Below are positions 47,858-61,763 of a DNA stretch of 64,000 nt, piece after piece. The stretch comes from Sipunculus nudus (lineage: Eukaryota; Annelida; Sipuncula; Golfingiida; Sipunculidae), in contig CM049313.1 of NCBI GenBank assembly GCA_026874595.1, positions 71,292,659 to 71,356,658 of the forward strand. Direction: 5' to 3'. The position numbers and the translations under genes are program-made. A model generated the notes under the pieces. That model worked only from the letters and a program-made list of their open reading frames with translations, was not told the DNA's origin and did no database searches. Positions within the stretch are counted from its first letter, which is position 1; every line of letters starts with the position of its first letter.

Positions 47858-48546
47858 CAGACGACCCTTGATGGATGTTTAACATTTAAAGTTCAGAATA
47901 TACTGAAATATTAAAAATTGCTGCGAAAATTACGAAAAAACCATTACTTTCATTATTTATTAAGTATCTAATGTAAATGTTTTGTTGAACCATTGTGTTT
48001 TAGTTCAAATAGAATCACTCGGTGGCATTTATCGCCAACACAAGCTCTATAGGCACCCACATTAATATTGTAACTGATCCTTTAGGTAAGGGAATTTGTT
48101 GATAAAACGGAGACAAAATATATTCCACCATGCGAGCACCCGGAACTCGAGGAAACCTACTTTTCAAGATCCCCTTTCAACTATTTGAAAAATAATAATT
48201 AATCCGAGATGAATGCTAATATGCCCGCAATGTATTTTAAAGCAGGCTCTATAAATATCTTTTGATAGTTAAAAATACACGATTTTAATAGTTACTCTTT
48301 AAGGTTACAGTGTTAATTTATTTACTGAAAGAATGTGTTTAAATAGGTATAGGTATAAAGGCTCTATATCATTGGATGGATATCAATAACAGCTACTTTT
48401 GTTTATTTTTGTCTCTTTTCTTTATCTTCTTAATATCCAAATGTATTAAAGACACACTTGATAACGTTAAAAGGTGGTCCTATTAATCTAGTAGGGGTAC
48501 AGGGGACCCTCTAACCTCTCTGTCTAATATGTAATATATTTTCATT

Positions 48547-49113
48547 ATCCCCTCGCGAAGGGGATATGGTAACGCCTCCGTTCGTGCGTCCGTCTGACCG
48601 TGTGGAATTTATTGATCAATTTCAAGCCAAACCGTTTGACCAAAATCTTTCATCTTGCACATATGGCTCACTCATCAATAGATGAAGAATCCTATCGATT
48701 TTGAGGCCACAGGGTCGAAGTTCACAGCCACAAGGCCCACTTCTTGAAAAAGCTTGTGCACCCATTTAAAGCTAAACCGTTGGACCAAATCCTTTCATCT
48801 GGCAAATATGACTCACCTACACATAGATGAAAACCCCTATCGATTTTGAAGTCATGGGGTCAAAGATCACGGCCACAGGGCCGACTTCTTGAAAAAGCTT
48901 ATGGACCTATTTCAAGGCAAACCGTTTGAACAAAAGCTTTCATCCTGCAAGTATGGCTCACCCACCCATGGATGAAGAATCCTATTTAGTTTGAGGACAC
49001 AAAAGCAAAGGTCAAGGCCAGAGAGCTGCCCTGCTCATTTCACACTGTTTAATACACCTTTTCTAATTATGCTCTGTGCGAGAGGATGCTCTGCTTTGCG
49101 GTGCCCTTGTTTA
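48547..49113 (+). repeat. Dispersed repeat R4 with terminal hairpin and three 145-bp modules
   Basis: Opens with the hairpin ATCCCCTCGCGAAGGGGAT, then GTGCGTCCGTCTG. Three tandem modules of about 145 bp follow (AAACCGTTTGACCAAAATC, TTCATC, CTCACC, GATGAA, GGGTCAAAG, CTTCTTGAAAAAGCTT). It ends CTTTGCGGTGCCCTTGTTT. No coding capacity. Confidence 0.65.
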
Positions 49114-49439
49114 TTGATTAAGAATTTTTGGTAAAGGGAATGCAACTTGTGTATCCTTACCAAAGCATATCATTAGCAGACATCTTTCAGGGTGTGCCTG
49201 TCAGATCTGCAGGTTGCTCACGATATACAGATGAATAAAGTAAGCGACTTTTAACCATAGTTGACGTTTGATGTATGGCACGCATGTCAGTGTGTTTTGG
49301 CATTCATAGTCATACTGGTGAAACTGGCTGGCGTAAAAGATATACTTAAAGCCCGAATCATCTTTACAGATGTACTTGTAGAATCGACAAGCTAATCCAC
49401 ATTATTTTTACAAATTTGTCATGGGTGACCTTTTTTATA

Positions 49440-49984
49440 CATTTATTGGAAACAAAAACAAACATACATTTTACATAAACATAAAAGAGCGCTTATACAT
49501 ATAACAATACAACTGCATATATATGAAAAAAAACACAGTACACTTATTGTACAAAATAATTTTCATGTCTATAATTCATTTAGTCTTGCACTAACTTTTG
49601 CCTAATCTTCTATAAATTTTCTCCATTAGACTTCCCAATTTTACTTGACGTATGTGAGATTTACCATTTTTTTTATAGCTATCCTCTTTTCTATATCACA
49701 GATATTATTTATAAATTTTTAGGCTTGTACAAGGAAGTTTTAACTTGCACCTGCACAAATACAGATAGATAAGTTTTGACAATATGAATTGTAATATTCA
49801 AACATTGTAAATCGCTATTGTTATATATGACATCCTTCAATCCAAAACTGCATGAACCAATTTCTTCAGTGATCAAATGATTAATATTAAGCCAAATATC
49901 CTCTTCTTTTTGGCATGACCAAAACAAATGTCTAATTGTTTTAGTTTCTATTTCACGAGCTGCTGGCGGACGCAGATTATACCT
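49440..49984 (-). pseudogene. 3' end of a second LINE (zf-RVT-like tail)
   Basis: On the minus strand PPAAREIETKTIRHLFWSCQ followed by KEEDIWLNINHLI has the HLFW.C....W pattern of the zf-RVT tail found in L1/Tx1-like LINEs. The frame ends in TAA at 49709 and is followed by an AT-rich 3' region. Only the last quarter of an ORF2 is present; its upstream part is cut off by the element at 49985. Confidence 0.55.
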
Positions 49985-51977
<1,993 letters not shown>

Positions 51978-54139
51978 TGTTACGCAATTCGTACCCATTG
52001 AGTCCGACCTCATCACTAAAAAAGTCGCATATATATGGTGGTGCCAACACATTAACCATTTTATAGAACTAGATAAGCTTTTTAATCTTCTGTCTCTCAC
52101 CTAACAGTTGCCATCCTGTGTCTTTGTAAATTTATTCGTGACTGGTAACTCTGGTTGCACCAGTCACTATTCTTGCGGCACTCAGTTGAATTGATTCAAT
52201 TTGACGCACTAGAGCATCATTGCACCTATCCCACAGTTCACATGCATATTCTAAGACAGGCCTATTAATGGAGAGTTACAAAACTTCCAAAGCATCGTAT
52301 CCAGTCTATACATAAGTGATTTTATGACATCTGTTCTGCTACTGGCTTTTTCACAAATATAATTAATATGTGATCTTTCCATGTGCAACTTTCGTTCAAA
52401 ATAAGACCGAAATGTTTGTGATATGACACTGATAGCAGCAGCTATGTATACAGGCGGTATTGTTACAGCGGCTGTCCTAGCATGGATACAGGCGTATTGT
52501 TACAGCGGCTGTCCTAGCATGGATACAGGCGGTATTGTTTCAGCGGTTGTCCTAGCATGGATACAGGCGGTATTGTTACAGCGGCTGTCCTAGCATGGAT
52601 ACAGGCGGTATTGTTACAGCGGCTGTCCTAGCATGGATACAGGCGGTATTGTTACAGCGGCTGTCCTAGCATGGATACAGGCGGTATTGTTACAGCGGCT
52701 GTCCTAGCATGGATACAGGCGGTATTGTTACAGCGGCTGTCATGGCATGGATACAGGTGGTATTGTTACAGCGGCTGTCCTAGCATGAATACAGGCGGTA
52801 TTGTTACAGCTGCTGTCCTAGCATGGATACAGGCGGTATTGTATTGTTACAGTTCTTCTGCTGAAAGTTAATATTTCTGTTTTCCGAGGATTAAATATGA
52901 CGAACCATTTCTCACCCAATTTCTCAATAGAAAACAAATAATTGGTAAGGCTTTCAGACATACTCTCCATGTTTCTCCCTACATTAAATATTGAAGCGTC
53001 ATCTGCATATAGTCGGATGTTGGTGTTTACACATTCTACCATATATCATTGAAATATACTAAGAACAGCAGCGGGCCGGGTATTTAGCCCTGTGGGACGC
53101 CAGCTGGAACATACATACAGGAAGAGGAATGACTGTTTATCACCACTCCTCGCATTTTGTCGGAAAAATAATCAGAAAAAAAATTAAGTAAATTACCTTA
53201 AACACCCATTTTACTTAGTTTATATATAAGACAATCATGCCATACTCTGTCGAATGCATTTTATGCATCCAAAGATATAAATATGGTTTCATATTCTGAA
53301 TCAATGGCTTTCGTTATTATGTCATAAATCTCATATAATTGATAAGTACAAGAATCACCCGGCCTGTTTGCTAACTGGACTAATGTTAATCGGTTTATTC
53401 CTGTGAATTTGAAATATACTTAAACACACACTGCTCAAATATTTTGCTTACACAATTTATTAATGAAACCGGTCGATAGTTACTCATATTCTGTTTACAA
53501 CTGTTTTATCAAGTGGAATTACATTGGAAAGTTTCCATTTACTTGGAAAGTTGGCACTTTGAAGAGACAAATTGAATATTCGTGTTTAATTCTTAGTTGC
53601 AGAAATTACAGTCATCTTGAGCATGCGCTGTGTGATGCCATCTGGTCCACAGGCCTTATTTACATCAAGACACATTAAAATATCTGTTCTGTAATAGTAA
53701 TATTACATAACATTTCATCAGCGTCATGGCCTTGTGATGGAAAAAGGCTTGCTGTCGTGTCAAGAGTTGATTTCTCGACAAAATACTGATTGAAGCATTC
53801 AGCTTTTTCAATGTCTTCAGCGGCCACAGCGTCACCAACAAGTGGTGGTACTATATTTAGAGTTGACGCCTGCCTTAAATGGGATTTAATCAGTTTCCAC
53901 AAAACCTTTGAAGGAACAGAACCGGGAGAGTTAATTTTACCATCTAATTTATGATAATTATTATATTTCGCAAACCTTACTTGCTCATTGACCATATTGC
54001 GTGATTGTCTAAACAGGGCCCTATGTTTGGATATTTTTGTCCTTTTGCCCTTGCGTGTAATCAATTTCTCTTCTGATCTCCTAGCCGACGCTGGAATATG
54101 AAGTCTTAGTTCAGTATTGGACAAGTTTAAGAATAACAC
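51978..54139 (-). pseudogene. Degenerate non-LTR retrotransposon (LINE) reverse-transcriptase ORF
   Basis: Read right to left, broken frames give a continuous LINE: pre-RT linker (53675-54139), NYRPVSLINCVSKIFE (about 53480), FISLDA..AFDRVWHDCL (about 53280), AGVPQG followed by a stop and PGPLLFLVYFNDI (about 53090), catalytic LYADDASIF (YADD at 52998-53009), NPRKTEILTFSRR, SCTWKDHI, YACELWDRCNDALVRQIESI, QLSAARIVTGAT, and a C-terminal KMVNVLAPPYICDFF ending in GYELRN at 51985. Several frameshifts and stops, a 38-bp minisatellite after the YADD block and 5' truncation near 54140 (no endonuclease seen) make it dead. Resembles the Jockey/CR1/L2 group; clade not fixed. Confidence 0.85.
52450..52852. 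repeat. 38-bp minisatellite, 10.6 copies, inside the LINE relic
   Basis: Units begin ACAGGCGGTATTG and end GCATGGAT. Starts are 52450, 52488, 52525, 52563, 52601, 52639, 52677, 52715, 52753 and 52791, with a partial unit to 52852. Copy 2 is 37 bp. Copies are nearly identical, so the expansion is recent. It interrupts the LINE between NPRKTEILTF and the CTWKDHI segment. Confidence 0.95.
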
Positions 54140-54241
54140 TTATATGACTCCATTTTAAAATTATATATTTTGGGGGTCGTAACAATCCTAGACCATGCGT
54201 CTGAGATATGGTGATATGCCAAAACCCCTTCATGTGAAAAA

Positions 54242-54543
54242 TTGAAAACAGAACTCTCCGTTACTTTTTTAACGTTAAAAAGTGTTTACCAGACGGCAAA
54301 GATCATTATTGCTCGGCTTTTGTGTGGGATACTTACCAAGAGGAGAAAAACTGACAGATTTCAAACACCAAGGATGATTTCACCGAATAAATATAGGAAC
54401 CTAAACATAGAAGAAAGGGGCTGTCCCACATGTTAAACGGTGATGTCGACGATAAATGGCACAGCAGTTTTGACTGTTCTGCTTATTATGAACCCCTAAC
54501 AATTCTATTGGATAAAAAATCTTATACAATTAAAAAGTTTCCT
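54242..54543 (+). pseudogene. LINE C-terminal relic on the + strand
   Basis: AKIIIARLLCGILTKRRKTD, then IEERGCPTC, a stop and frameshift, then NGDVDDKWHSSFDCSAYYEP match the usual end of many LINE ORFs (C..C....E/D.WH...C..Y). It faces the opposite way to the LINE at 51978-54139. Confidence 0.55.
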
Positions 54544-57370
54544 GTTCTTAAATAAATCATATTAATGAACGCGGACTGTAGGAAGAACACTTGGTCCGCT
54601 GTTGGAACAAGTGAAAATATTAACTTTTACGCTGTTAGAAAATGCACCACCCGTACACTCTGATAATATTTATGATGTTGTCAAATGTATACCACTGAGT
54701 TTTTACTTTGTTTTTATTTGAGATGACATATAAGCCCGAAGGGGACTGGATAATTTTCTTCTTCTGTGATTATATCACAGTTTATATCACGTATGCTACA
54801 TATCATTATAATTATAAATAAACTACTACTAAAAGCTGCTAAGACAATCCGAACAATCAATCATGCTATGAAATAATCACAATATACACAATATCATATA
54901 GGGACACAAACATGCATACACATTTTATAATATACAAAATATACATAAATATACAAATTAGTTTCTAGTAGTATTAAAATATATTTTTCCAAAATATTCC
55001 TTCACTGTCTTCTTCAGTATCATCCTTCTACACTTCTGTAAGGTGTTTTTAATCGCCTGGCCTGCCAGGGGCCCTGGATAAGGTTAATGTGCATTTGAGA
55101 GAATTTATATGTTCTTTTAAATAATAGTAATAAGACAATGAAGACGTCTTTCAAACTCTCTGCCGCGTTTGTCAATGTACGTGCCGTGATATTAATTACA
55201 GCTGAAAAATTCCCTAAATGACCATTTTCAAATTATCAGTAATGAAGGGGTTGCACTGTCAAATGAACTTTTTTACTTTATCGTGGCAGTTTAATGGGAA
55301 TATGGGTAATAATATACTGGTGTATATGACATGCAAGTTTTCCCGCATGCACACTCTGCTATCTCTGCAAGACCTGTTAACCCGGAATTCTAACAAATGT
55401 GTATCGTACTGTCACCCTTTATACTTCATTCGGAGTATTTATATGTATCGCCTTACGTGCTGTTCACTGTCATTAAAAACAATTGGAAGCAAAGTACCTT
55501 CCTTGTTTCGGGAGCGGTGAACGTTAACGTGACCTAATTAAAACGAGAGGCATGAAACGGGTCGCATTGGATTAGTTATTATTTTTCACAATGTCACAAA
55601 GCCATCCCTAAAAATCGTTTTTTTTTCTGAATTGCTATGAAAGTGCTGTGAAGTCTAACACGAGGACAAAAGCCGCAGTGTAAGAGGATCGTAATGCATT
55701 TTGGAAGTTGGCAGATGATGGGTTCGGGGGGCGCTTTTTAGGGTATATAATATTTGTAAAAATTCAATTTTGAAAACGCCCGGGGCGCTAATTACGTCAA
55801 ATACGGAAATGCTTTTTTCTTAAATTATACATCTTTATATTATAGACTATTACTTTTTTATAATTTGCGTTAATGATTGTAAAATAGGCCATTGAAAAAA
55901 AAACTTTAAAAGTAAAATACACACACTTGATTATTTCTGTTACAATAACTTGAAAGCAAAAGAAGAAGACCTCGTAATGGTAAAAAATCACCACGTTTCC
56001 TGACGCCCAATTTCCCTGGTGGCCCTACATTGCCCTTTGATCTAGGATACCAGTGATCAAAGTGATTAACTGGGGCAAAGGTAGGCAGATAAGAGCTTAA
56101 TTGCGGTATGCTTGACTGACCACTGCTGAAACACGGTGCTTGACCACAGATGCTTTCCTGACACACGGTAAACGAGACGTCTTATTCTCAGTACCCGATA
56201 CTGCAAACACGGTAACCGAGTCTTCCAAATCAAGATAACCGAGGCTTGCAGGCCGTGTGTCAATAAGCACGCAAAAACTAAAATTTTCAGAATTGGACCC
56301 AGGACCATATAGGTCGATATAATAGTTAGGAATATCATGCGAGAATGTACATCTGTTCTTATTATTCGAACATATTTGGTGGATTTTAATGTTTGGAATT
56401 AAAAATTATACGAGAATAAACCTTATCGAGAATAAAAGAAAGACCCCTAATCACCATAATTTCAAGTTTACCTAAAGTAGTGTCTAAGAGACTTTGACAT
56501 TTCTTCTGCTTGTCTGACAGGGCTGACCGTAAAATTGTATATCTTTTCTTTGGTGCAAGTTTTCCATTCTTATTTTTTTGTTTTTGATAAATATAGCAAA
56601 TACTCTCCTATAGGTCATCTACACATTGCGTTTTTAAAAGGAATACGGGACGCTCAGGTCAAACTGTTTGGAGTGTCTCGATGGATAATGCCCAATTTGG
56701 TATTATTATATGAGCAGAAATCATGTACTTAATATTATTCTATATTCCTAGTATCATATGAGACAATCTTTTTTTTATTCGAGATACAACATAGACATTT
56801 CGAGACATAGATAGATCACAAACATCAACATAAGTACATCACCAACTCGGTTTCGAGACAAAATGACAAATTTCCAAGTCTAATTCAAAACATATACAAA
56901 ACATATACAAACAAAAAGCAATACAGCTGTATCAGCCTCATTAATCTTGGTTTTTATGCATATATAAACATACATGCATAAATACACATACATATTTATA
57001 TATATATTTCTCTGTTACTTTTTGTTTCATCAAATTCCGTCTCGTACAAATGTTCCTTTATCACTTCCCATTTCATATTGTGTTGAGTAATTTATTTTCC
57101 CTGGAAGCTATTCTGTATTCAATCTTCTCTACATTTCGTAATAAGGACTTAAATCTACTGAGGGAAAATAATTTGCATTCCCGTGATTTATACACCAATT
57201 GTTTAAAAATCATATAATAATATTATATCATATTGCTCGATTTTATGCTCAAATTAAAAATAACTTTTAACATGGATTGGACCATAACTACTTTAAAAAA
57301 TCACAGTGTGAGCAAAAGGACATTTTAATACATGAGTACACTACTGTAAGTCATGTTCCTACACTGACAG
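54544..57370. other. Stretch between the LINE relics and the duplicated exon
   Basis: AT-rich. The ORFs at 55218-55520 (+) and 55906-56338 (-) show no family signature. Nothing else was recognised. Confidence 0.45.
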
Positions 57371-57448
57371 GGTTCCGGCGAGGAAGACAGTCCGCGGGGG
57401 CTGGAGTACGTGCGTCGAGACGAAATCAGGATAGACCCCATCTTCACG
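57371..57448 (+). pseudogene. Diverged duplicate of the first recognised aminotransferase exon
   Basis: GSGEEDSPRGLEYVRR plus DEIRIDPIFT aligns with the exon at 59535 (15 of 26 residues identical). About 45 bp of the preceding intron also match (GAGTACACT...AAGTCAT.TTCCTACA.TGACAG). Where the 59535 copy continues to GPFGDKK, this one runs into ACG|GTATGA: either a functional donor or a one-base loss giving a stop. A dispersed repeat starts 40 bp later. Phase 0 at both ends means it could be spliced in, but a relic or an alternative exon is equally possible. Confidence 0.7.
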
Positions 57449-57488
57449 GTATGACATAGCGGCAGCCTGACATCCAAACGTCGATTTT

Positions 57489-58725
57489 TAGCTCAAGTGA
57501 CTAAAAGTCAACTGAGCTATAGCGATCCCTCTTTATCCGTCCGTCCATCCGTATGTCCGTTTGTCTGTCCGTCCGTCCGTTAACCATGCGAAAACCATAA
57601 CCAATGGAAACAGAATCTTTTCACTTGATATCCAGGGAGGTCCATGAAAAATCTCCTAAACAAATCTGATATTAGGTCTCTGTTACCCATATCCTCCGAG
57701 CTAAGTCACTAGAAAGTACCCACCAGAATAATTAAAACGTTATTACAAAAACTCTTGTATCTGAATAACAAATGCATTGATCAACATGATTCTTTGCATG
57801 TATATTGATATTGGATTTTTTTTATCAGTCCCCGCAGACTAGTGGCGTTACCTGTCATATTATATATTAATTTTTTTTACGCATTTCCCAGCTATGTTTG
57901 AGACATTCAAAGATGCAATGGTTCGTGAATAGAGCAGAAAGCGAAACCTTTGGAACTAGAATCTTCTAACATGAAATCCTGGGAGGCCCATGAAAAATCT
58001 CCTTTGAAACCTGAAATTAGGTATCTGTTACCCATATCCTTCGGGCTATGGGGCTCATAAGTACCCTGCAGGGTAATAACATTTGTTATAAAAGCTCCAG
58101 TATCTGAAAAAACGGATGCATTGGTCGCCATGATTCTTTGCATGCATATTGACGTGTTTCATCCACCTGTATTTTTTTTTTAATTTTCAAGCATTTTTTC
58201 TCTATTTTTTAGACCTTCAGATGGGGCAGTCTGGCTGTTTATAGGGTAAAAACTGTGACCATTATACCAAGATTCTAGGTTCTTTCTGTACATTCAGCGG
58301 TGTCTTAGGCATATATCCTTGAAAACCTGAAATTAGGTCATAGTGACCCATATATTGCAATATATGTGAAAGAACATGATTTGAGCACTCATTAGGACAG
58401 ATTTGCATGACTGTTTAGAGTTTGACCTAGTTTGACCGAATTTGATTCAGATCCAGGTAGGTCCCTCTTAAAAATTCTTTGAAACATGATATAATGTCAC
58501 TGTGACCTATATTCTGCAAGCTGCGTTTAAGAACATGATTTCAACACTCTGGTAGTCGGATGGGCACAAATGGTAGCAGCTGGATGTAGAATAAGGTCAC
58601 TGTAACTTATATCTAAGGTCTATTGGCAAAATGCATGATTTTGAGCACTCTGGGAGTCATGTTATTGATTGTTCAAGGTTCCCTGAATTCAGCTGTGCGT
58701 CATGGCCTATGTGCCTCTTGTTAAT
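57489..58725 (+). repeat. Dispersed repeat R3, copy 2, longer, with tandem sub-repeats
   Basis: Same start (AGCTCAAGTGACTAAAAGTC, AACTGAGCTATAGCGAT), CCGTCCGTCCGT, then repeated modules with GATATCCAGGGAGGTCCAT and AGGTCTCTGTTACCCATA. Later modules carry GGTCACTGTGACC and AACATGATTT..CACTC. It ends GTGCCTCTTGTTAATT. It lies between the two aminotransferase exon copies. Confidence 0.7.
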
Positions 58726-59534
58726 TAATTGAAAAAGTTGAGGTGGCAGTACAGCTATAGAGTTCGGGTCAATTCTAGTATAAGTAGACGAGCACGCAAT
58801 TTCTAACAGTACTTGTTTTCTTTTTCCTCTGCTTGTCGAATGTAGTTTTCCCGAGGAAAGACAAAATGTGATGTTATTCTTTTTGGAAAATATTACATCA
58901 CAAGCACCTATCGGTTTATTTTAAAAGGCATGGATAGTCAGGGCTAGAGGTGACAAATCACACGTCATTGTACGATGTTATAGCGTCACATGGTTGATAT
59001 TTCCCCCCAAAAATACACCATTGTTTCTGCAAAAAGACCTGCAAACACTCTATCGGTTAGACATTGAGTAATTAAATAGAATGCCAGTATTCGACACTTA
59101 ATTAGATAAATGATGCAATAGAGAGAAAACACCTGTCTTTCGCAATAAACTGTTCTTAAAGCATTTATTTGGATAACAGTGGATAAACAGTAAATCGTCC
59201 AGGAATTTAAACGTACATACCTGTGGCTGAAATGGCCAAGGGGGAGCAAACTTTATGACCATGCACACTAGGTCAACGCTAGTTTCTTTTTGTCAATGAT
59301 TCAAAAGTCGCACATACAGGAATATACTGTATTGTCAGGGTATACGAGACTTAAAACTATAACTCTCAAATTATCCATTATAACATGTTTGCCAAGTTGT
59401 ATATTTTCATAGGTTATTAGTTTCATAGGTTAATATAGGGGGATAGAATAGTTAGAATCCATTCTAACTAGTGTTAACAAAAAGCGTATTGTTAAATGAG
59501 TACACTGCTAGAAGTCATATTCCTACAATGACAG

Positions 59535-59634
59535 GATTCAAGCGAGAAAAACCATCCGCGGATTCTCGAGTATGTGCGTCGAAACGTGATCGGGAAAGAC
59601 GCAATCTTTACCGGACCGTTTGGCGATAAAAAAG
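59535..59634 (+). CDS. Aminotransferase gene, first recognised exon, with a GC donor
   Basis: Acceptor TGACAG|GATTCA (phase 0). The coding text runs to GATAAAAAAG and the intron appears to start with GCAAGG. No GT at this point would give the phase-1 exit that the next exon needs, whereas AAG|GCAAGG matches the GC-AG donor consensus. It encodes HPRILEYVRRNVIGKDAIFT and GPFGDKK. Confidence 0.85.
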
Positions 59635-61449
59635 GCAAGGATCTTTACATTTTTACTTAATTAATTATTTATTATTTGATTAATTTTGTCATTAATAGAT
59701 TTACTCAGAAGTATAGTATCTATGTCTACAAGTATCATATCGATGTCTAAAGGTATCATTGTTTATTATTTGATTAATTTTATTACTGATAGATTGACTT
59801 AGTCTTATAGTATCGATGTCTACAAGTATCATATTGATGTCTAAACGTATCAAATCGATATCTAAAGGTATCATTATTTATTAAATGATTAATTTTATCA
59901 TTGATAGATTGACTCAGAAGTATAGTTTATTGATGTCTGAATGTATCATATTGATGTCTTAACGTGCCATATCGATGTCTAAACGTATCATATCTATGTC
60001 TACAAGTATCATATCGATGTCTAGACGTATCAAATCGATGCTGCAAATATCACATTGATGTCTAAACATATCATATCGATGTCAAGGCGTATCATATCGA
60101 TGTATCCGCGTATCGTATCGATGTATAAACGTTTCAAATCGACGTCTAAACGAATAATATCGACGGAAAAACGCATCATATCAATGTATACACATATCAT
60201 ATCGAAGTCCAAGTTGATCATATCGATGTCTACAAGTATCATATCGATTTCTAGATGTTTCATATCGATATCAAGACGTATCACATCGATGTATAGACGT
60301 ATCATATAGAAGTCCAAACTGATCATATCGATGTCTACACGTATCATATCAATTTCTTAACGTGTCATATCGATGTCTAGACGTATCATATTGATGATTG
60401 ATGTCTTAACGTATCGTATCGATGTCTAGACGGACCATATCGATGGGTGGACGTATCATATCAAGTCTTGATGTATCAAATTGATGTCTACACGTAACAT
60501 ATCAGTGTCTGAAAGTATCATATCGATTCCGAGACGTTTTATATCAATGTTCAGACGTATCATATCGATGTCCAAACTGATCGTATCGATGTCTACAAGT
60601 CCATTTCGAATTCTAGACGTATTATATCGATGTCTAAACGTATCATATCGATGTCTAAACGTATCATATCGATATATAAACGTTTCATATCGATGTCAAA
60701 ACTTATCATATCGATGTCTAAACGTATAATATCGATCTCTTAACGTTGCATATCAATGTCTTTACGACGTCTTCAATCAGAACCGGCGAATAAGATGGGA
60801 CATGACTGGAACTATGATCATTTGTTTATTAAAAAAAATATTTAAAAGTATTAATGATTTTGTCTTTGCAGTGATTTACTGCGATTACGTTGCCTCTGGA
60901 AAGTAAGATACTAGTTTTATTTATCTAATAAACCTTTATGCAAACACAAGACAATGGTAGAATGATTATAACGTTACTGAATGTACATACGGTCATTTGT
61001 TTAATAACTTTGAACATGTGTCTTTACTGACACACCTATAGCCTATTTGTAACTAATGCATAACCCATTTAAGCATTGAATAAAAAAATAAATGCCTTTT
61101 ATATCCTATTCAATTATAATTCATGGACATTTTCTACTTATATATTTGCTCTGTCATATATTTTTTATACTCAAGCTGATTCGTGACGTGTTTATGCTAA
61201 TTAGTCGATTAATTATTTTCTCTATTCCTGTGTCAGATTGTTTAAATTGTATGCTTTTACTGAATTCCTGCATGATTTCTAACTTCGCCTTTGTCCCTAT
61301 GTCCGCCCGTGTTTCTTGCTCTAGGAGCTGATCTAACATAAACCTCCAGCATTTGTCGGTTTGTCTGTTGATGCGTCTTTCTCAAACTACGAGAAGGAAC
61401 GTCTGTCTGCCTGATTGCCTGTCTCTCTCTTTCCCTTGTTGTCTGTCTT

Positions 61450-61489
<40 letters not shown>

Positions 61490-61763
61490 ACTCTCTCTCC
61501 ATCTGTCTTTTTGAGATATCTTCCGTTTGGTTACCAGTTTTGTTAACAGTTGTTGGTGTTTATAACAAACTGTCCCGTCGCATGTCTGTTGGTAATCTCC
61601 TTGCCTGTCTCCAATATTTTTATCGTATCTGATTTGACTTTGACAGACCCTTGGTGTTTATAGAGGACTACATACGAGACCATGTTCTGCCATTCTATGC
61701 CAACACACATACTACCACCAGTCTCTCCGGGCTACAGACCACGCATTTCCGGCACGAGGCAAG
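59535..61763 (+). CDS. Class-V aminotransferase-fold (PLP-dependent) protein, 5' part of a gene running off the window
   Basis: Joining 59535-59634, 60872-60902 and 61647-61763 gives one frame: HPRILEYVRRNVIGKDAIF..GPFGDKK, then VIYCDYVASGKPLVFIEDYI, then RDHVLPFYANTHTTTSLSGL and QTTHFRHEAR. I recognise this as the N-terminal part of the metazoan/fungal proteins annotated as aminotransferase class V-fold PLP-dependent enzymes (SufS/isopenicillin-N-epimerase-like). Phases agree exactly (exit 1/enter 1, exit 2/enter 2), which argues strongly for real exons. The PLP lysine and most of the fold would be encoded beyond the window; I found no next exon before 64000. The upstream start exon is not certain (see 39798-39824). 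Substrate unknown. Conserved residues are intact, so this copy looks functional as far as it can be seen. Confidence 0.88.
59660..60775. repeat. 21-bp satellite in an aminotransferase intron
   Basis: About forty degenerate copies of a 21-bp unit (TATCATATCGATGTCTA plus four bases). At 59660-59940 three copies of a longer module with TTTGATTAATTTTNTNA precede shorter stretches of the same unit. Because 21 is a multiple of three, both strands show spurious repeat ORFs (MIRLDID, and ISMSR-type). Confidence 0.95.
60872..60902 (+). CDS. Aminotransferase gene, 31-nt microexon
   Basis: Acceptor TGTCTTTGCAG|TG, donor GGAAA|GTAAGA; it enters in phase 1 and leaves in phase 2. It encodes VIYCDYVASGK (with split end codons), the strand typical of the family. 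Confidence 0.87.
61647..61763 (+). CDS. Aminotransferase gene, 117-nt exon
   Basis: Acceptor TTTGACAG|ACCC, donor GCAAG|GTTAGT; enters and leaves in phase 2. It encodes PLVFIEDYIRDHVLPFYANT and HTTTSLSGLQTTHFRHEAR. The HTTTS..G.QT stretch is the family hallmark. Confidence 0.9.

Noticed and set aside
60030-60347. 105-codon minus-strand and 84-codon plus-strand ORFs with heptad-like repeats
   Set aside because: Both are by-products of the 21-bp satellite: a unit divisible by three stays open on both strands.
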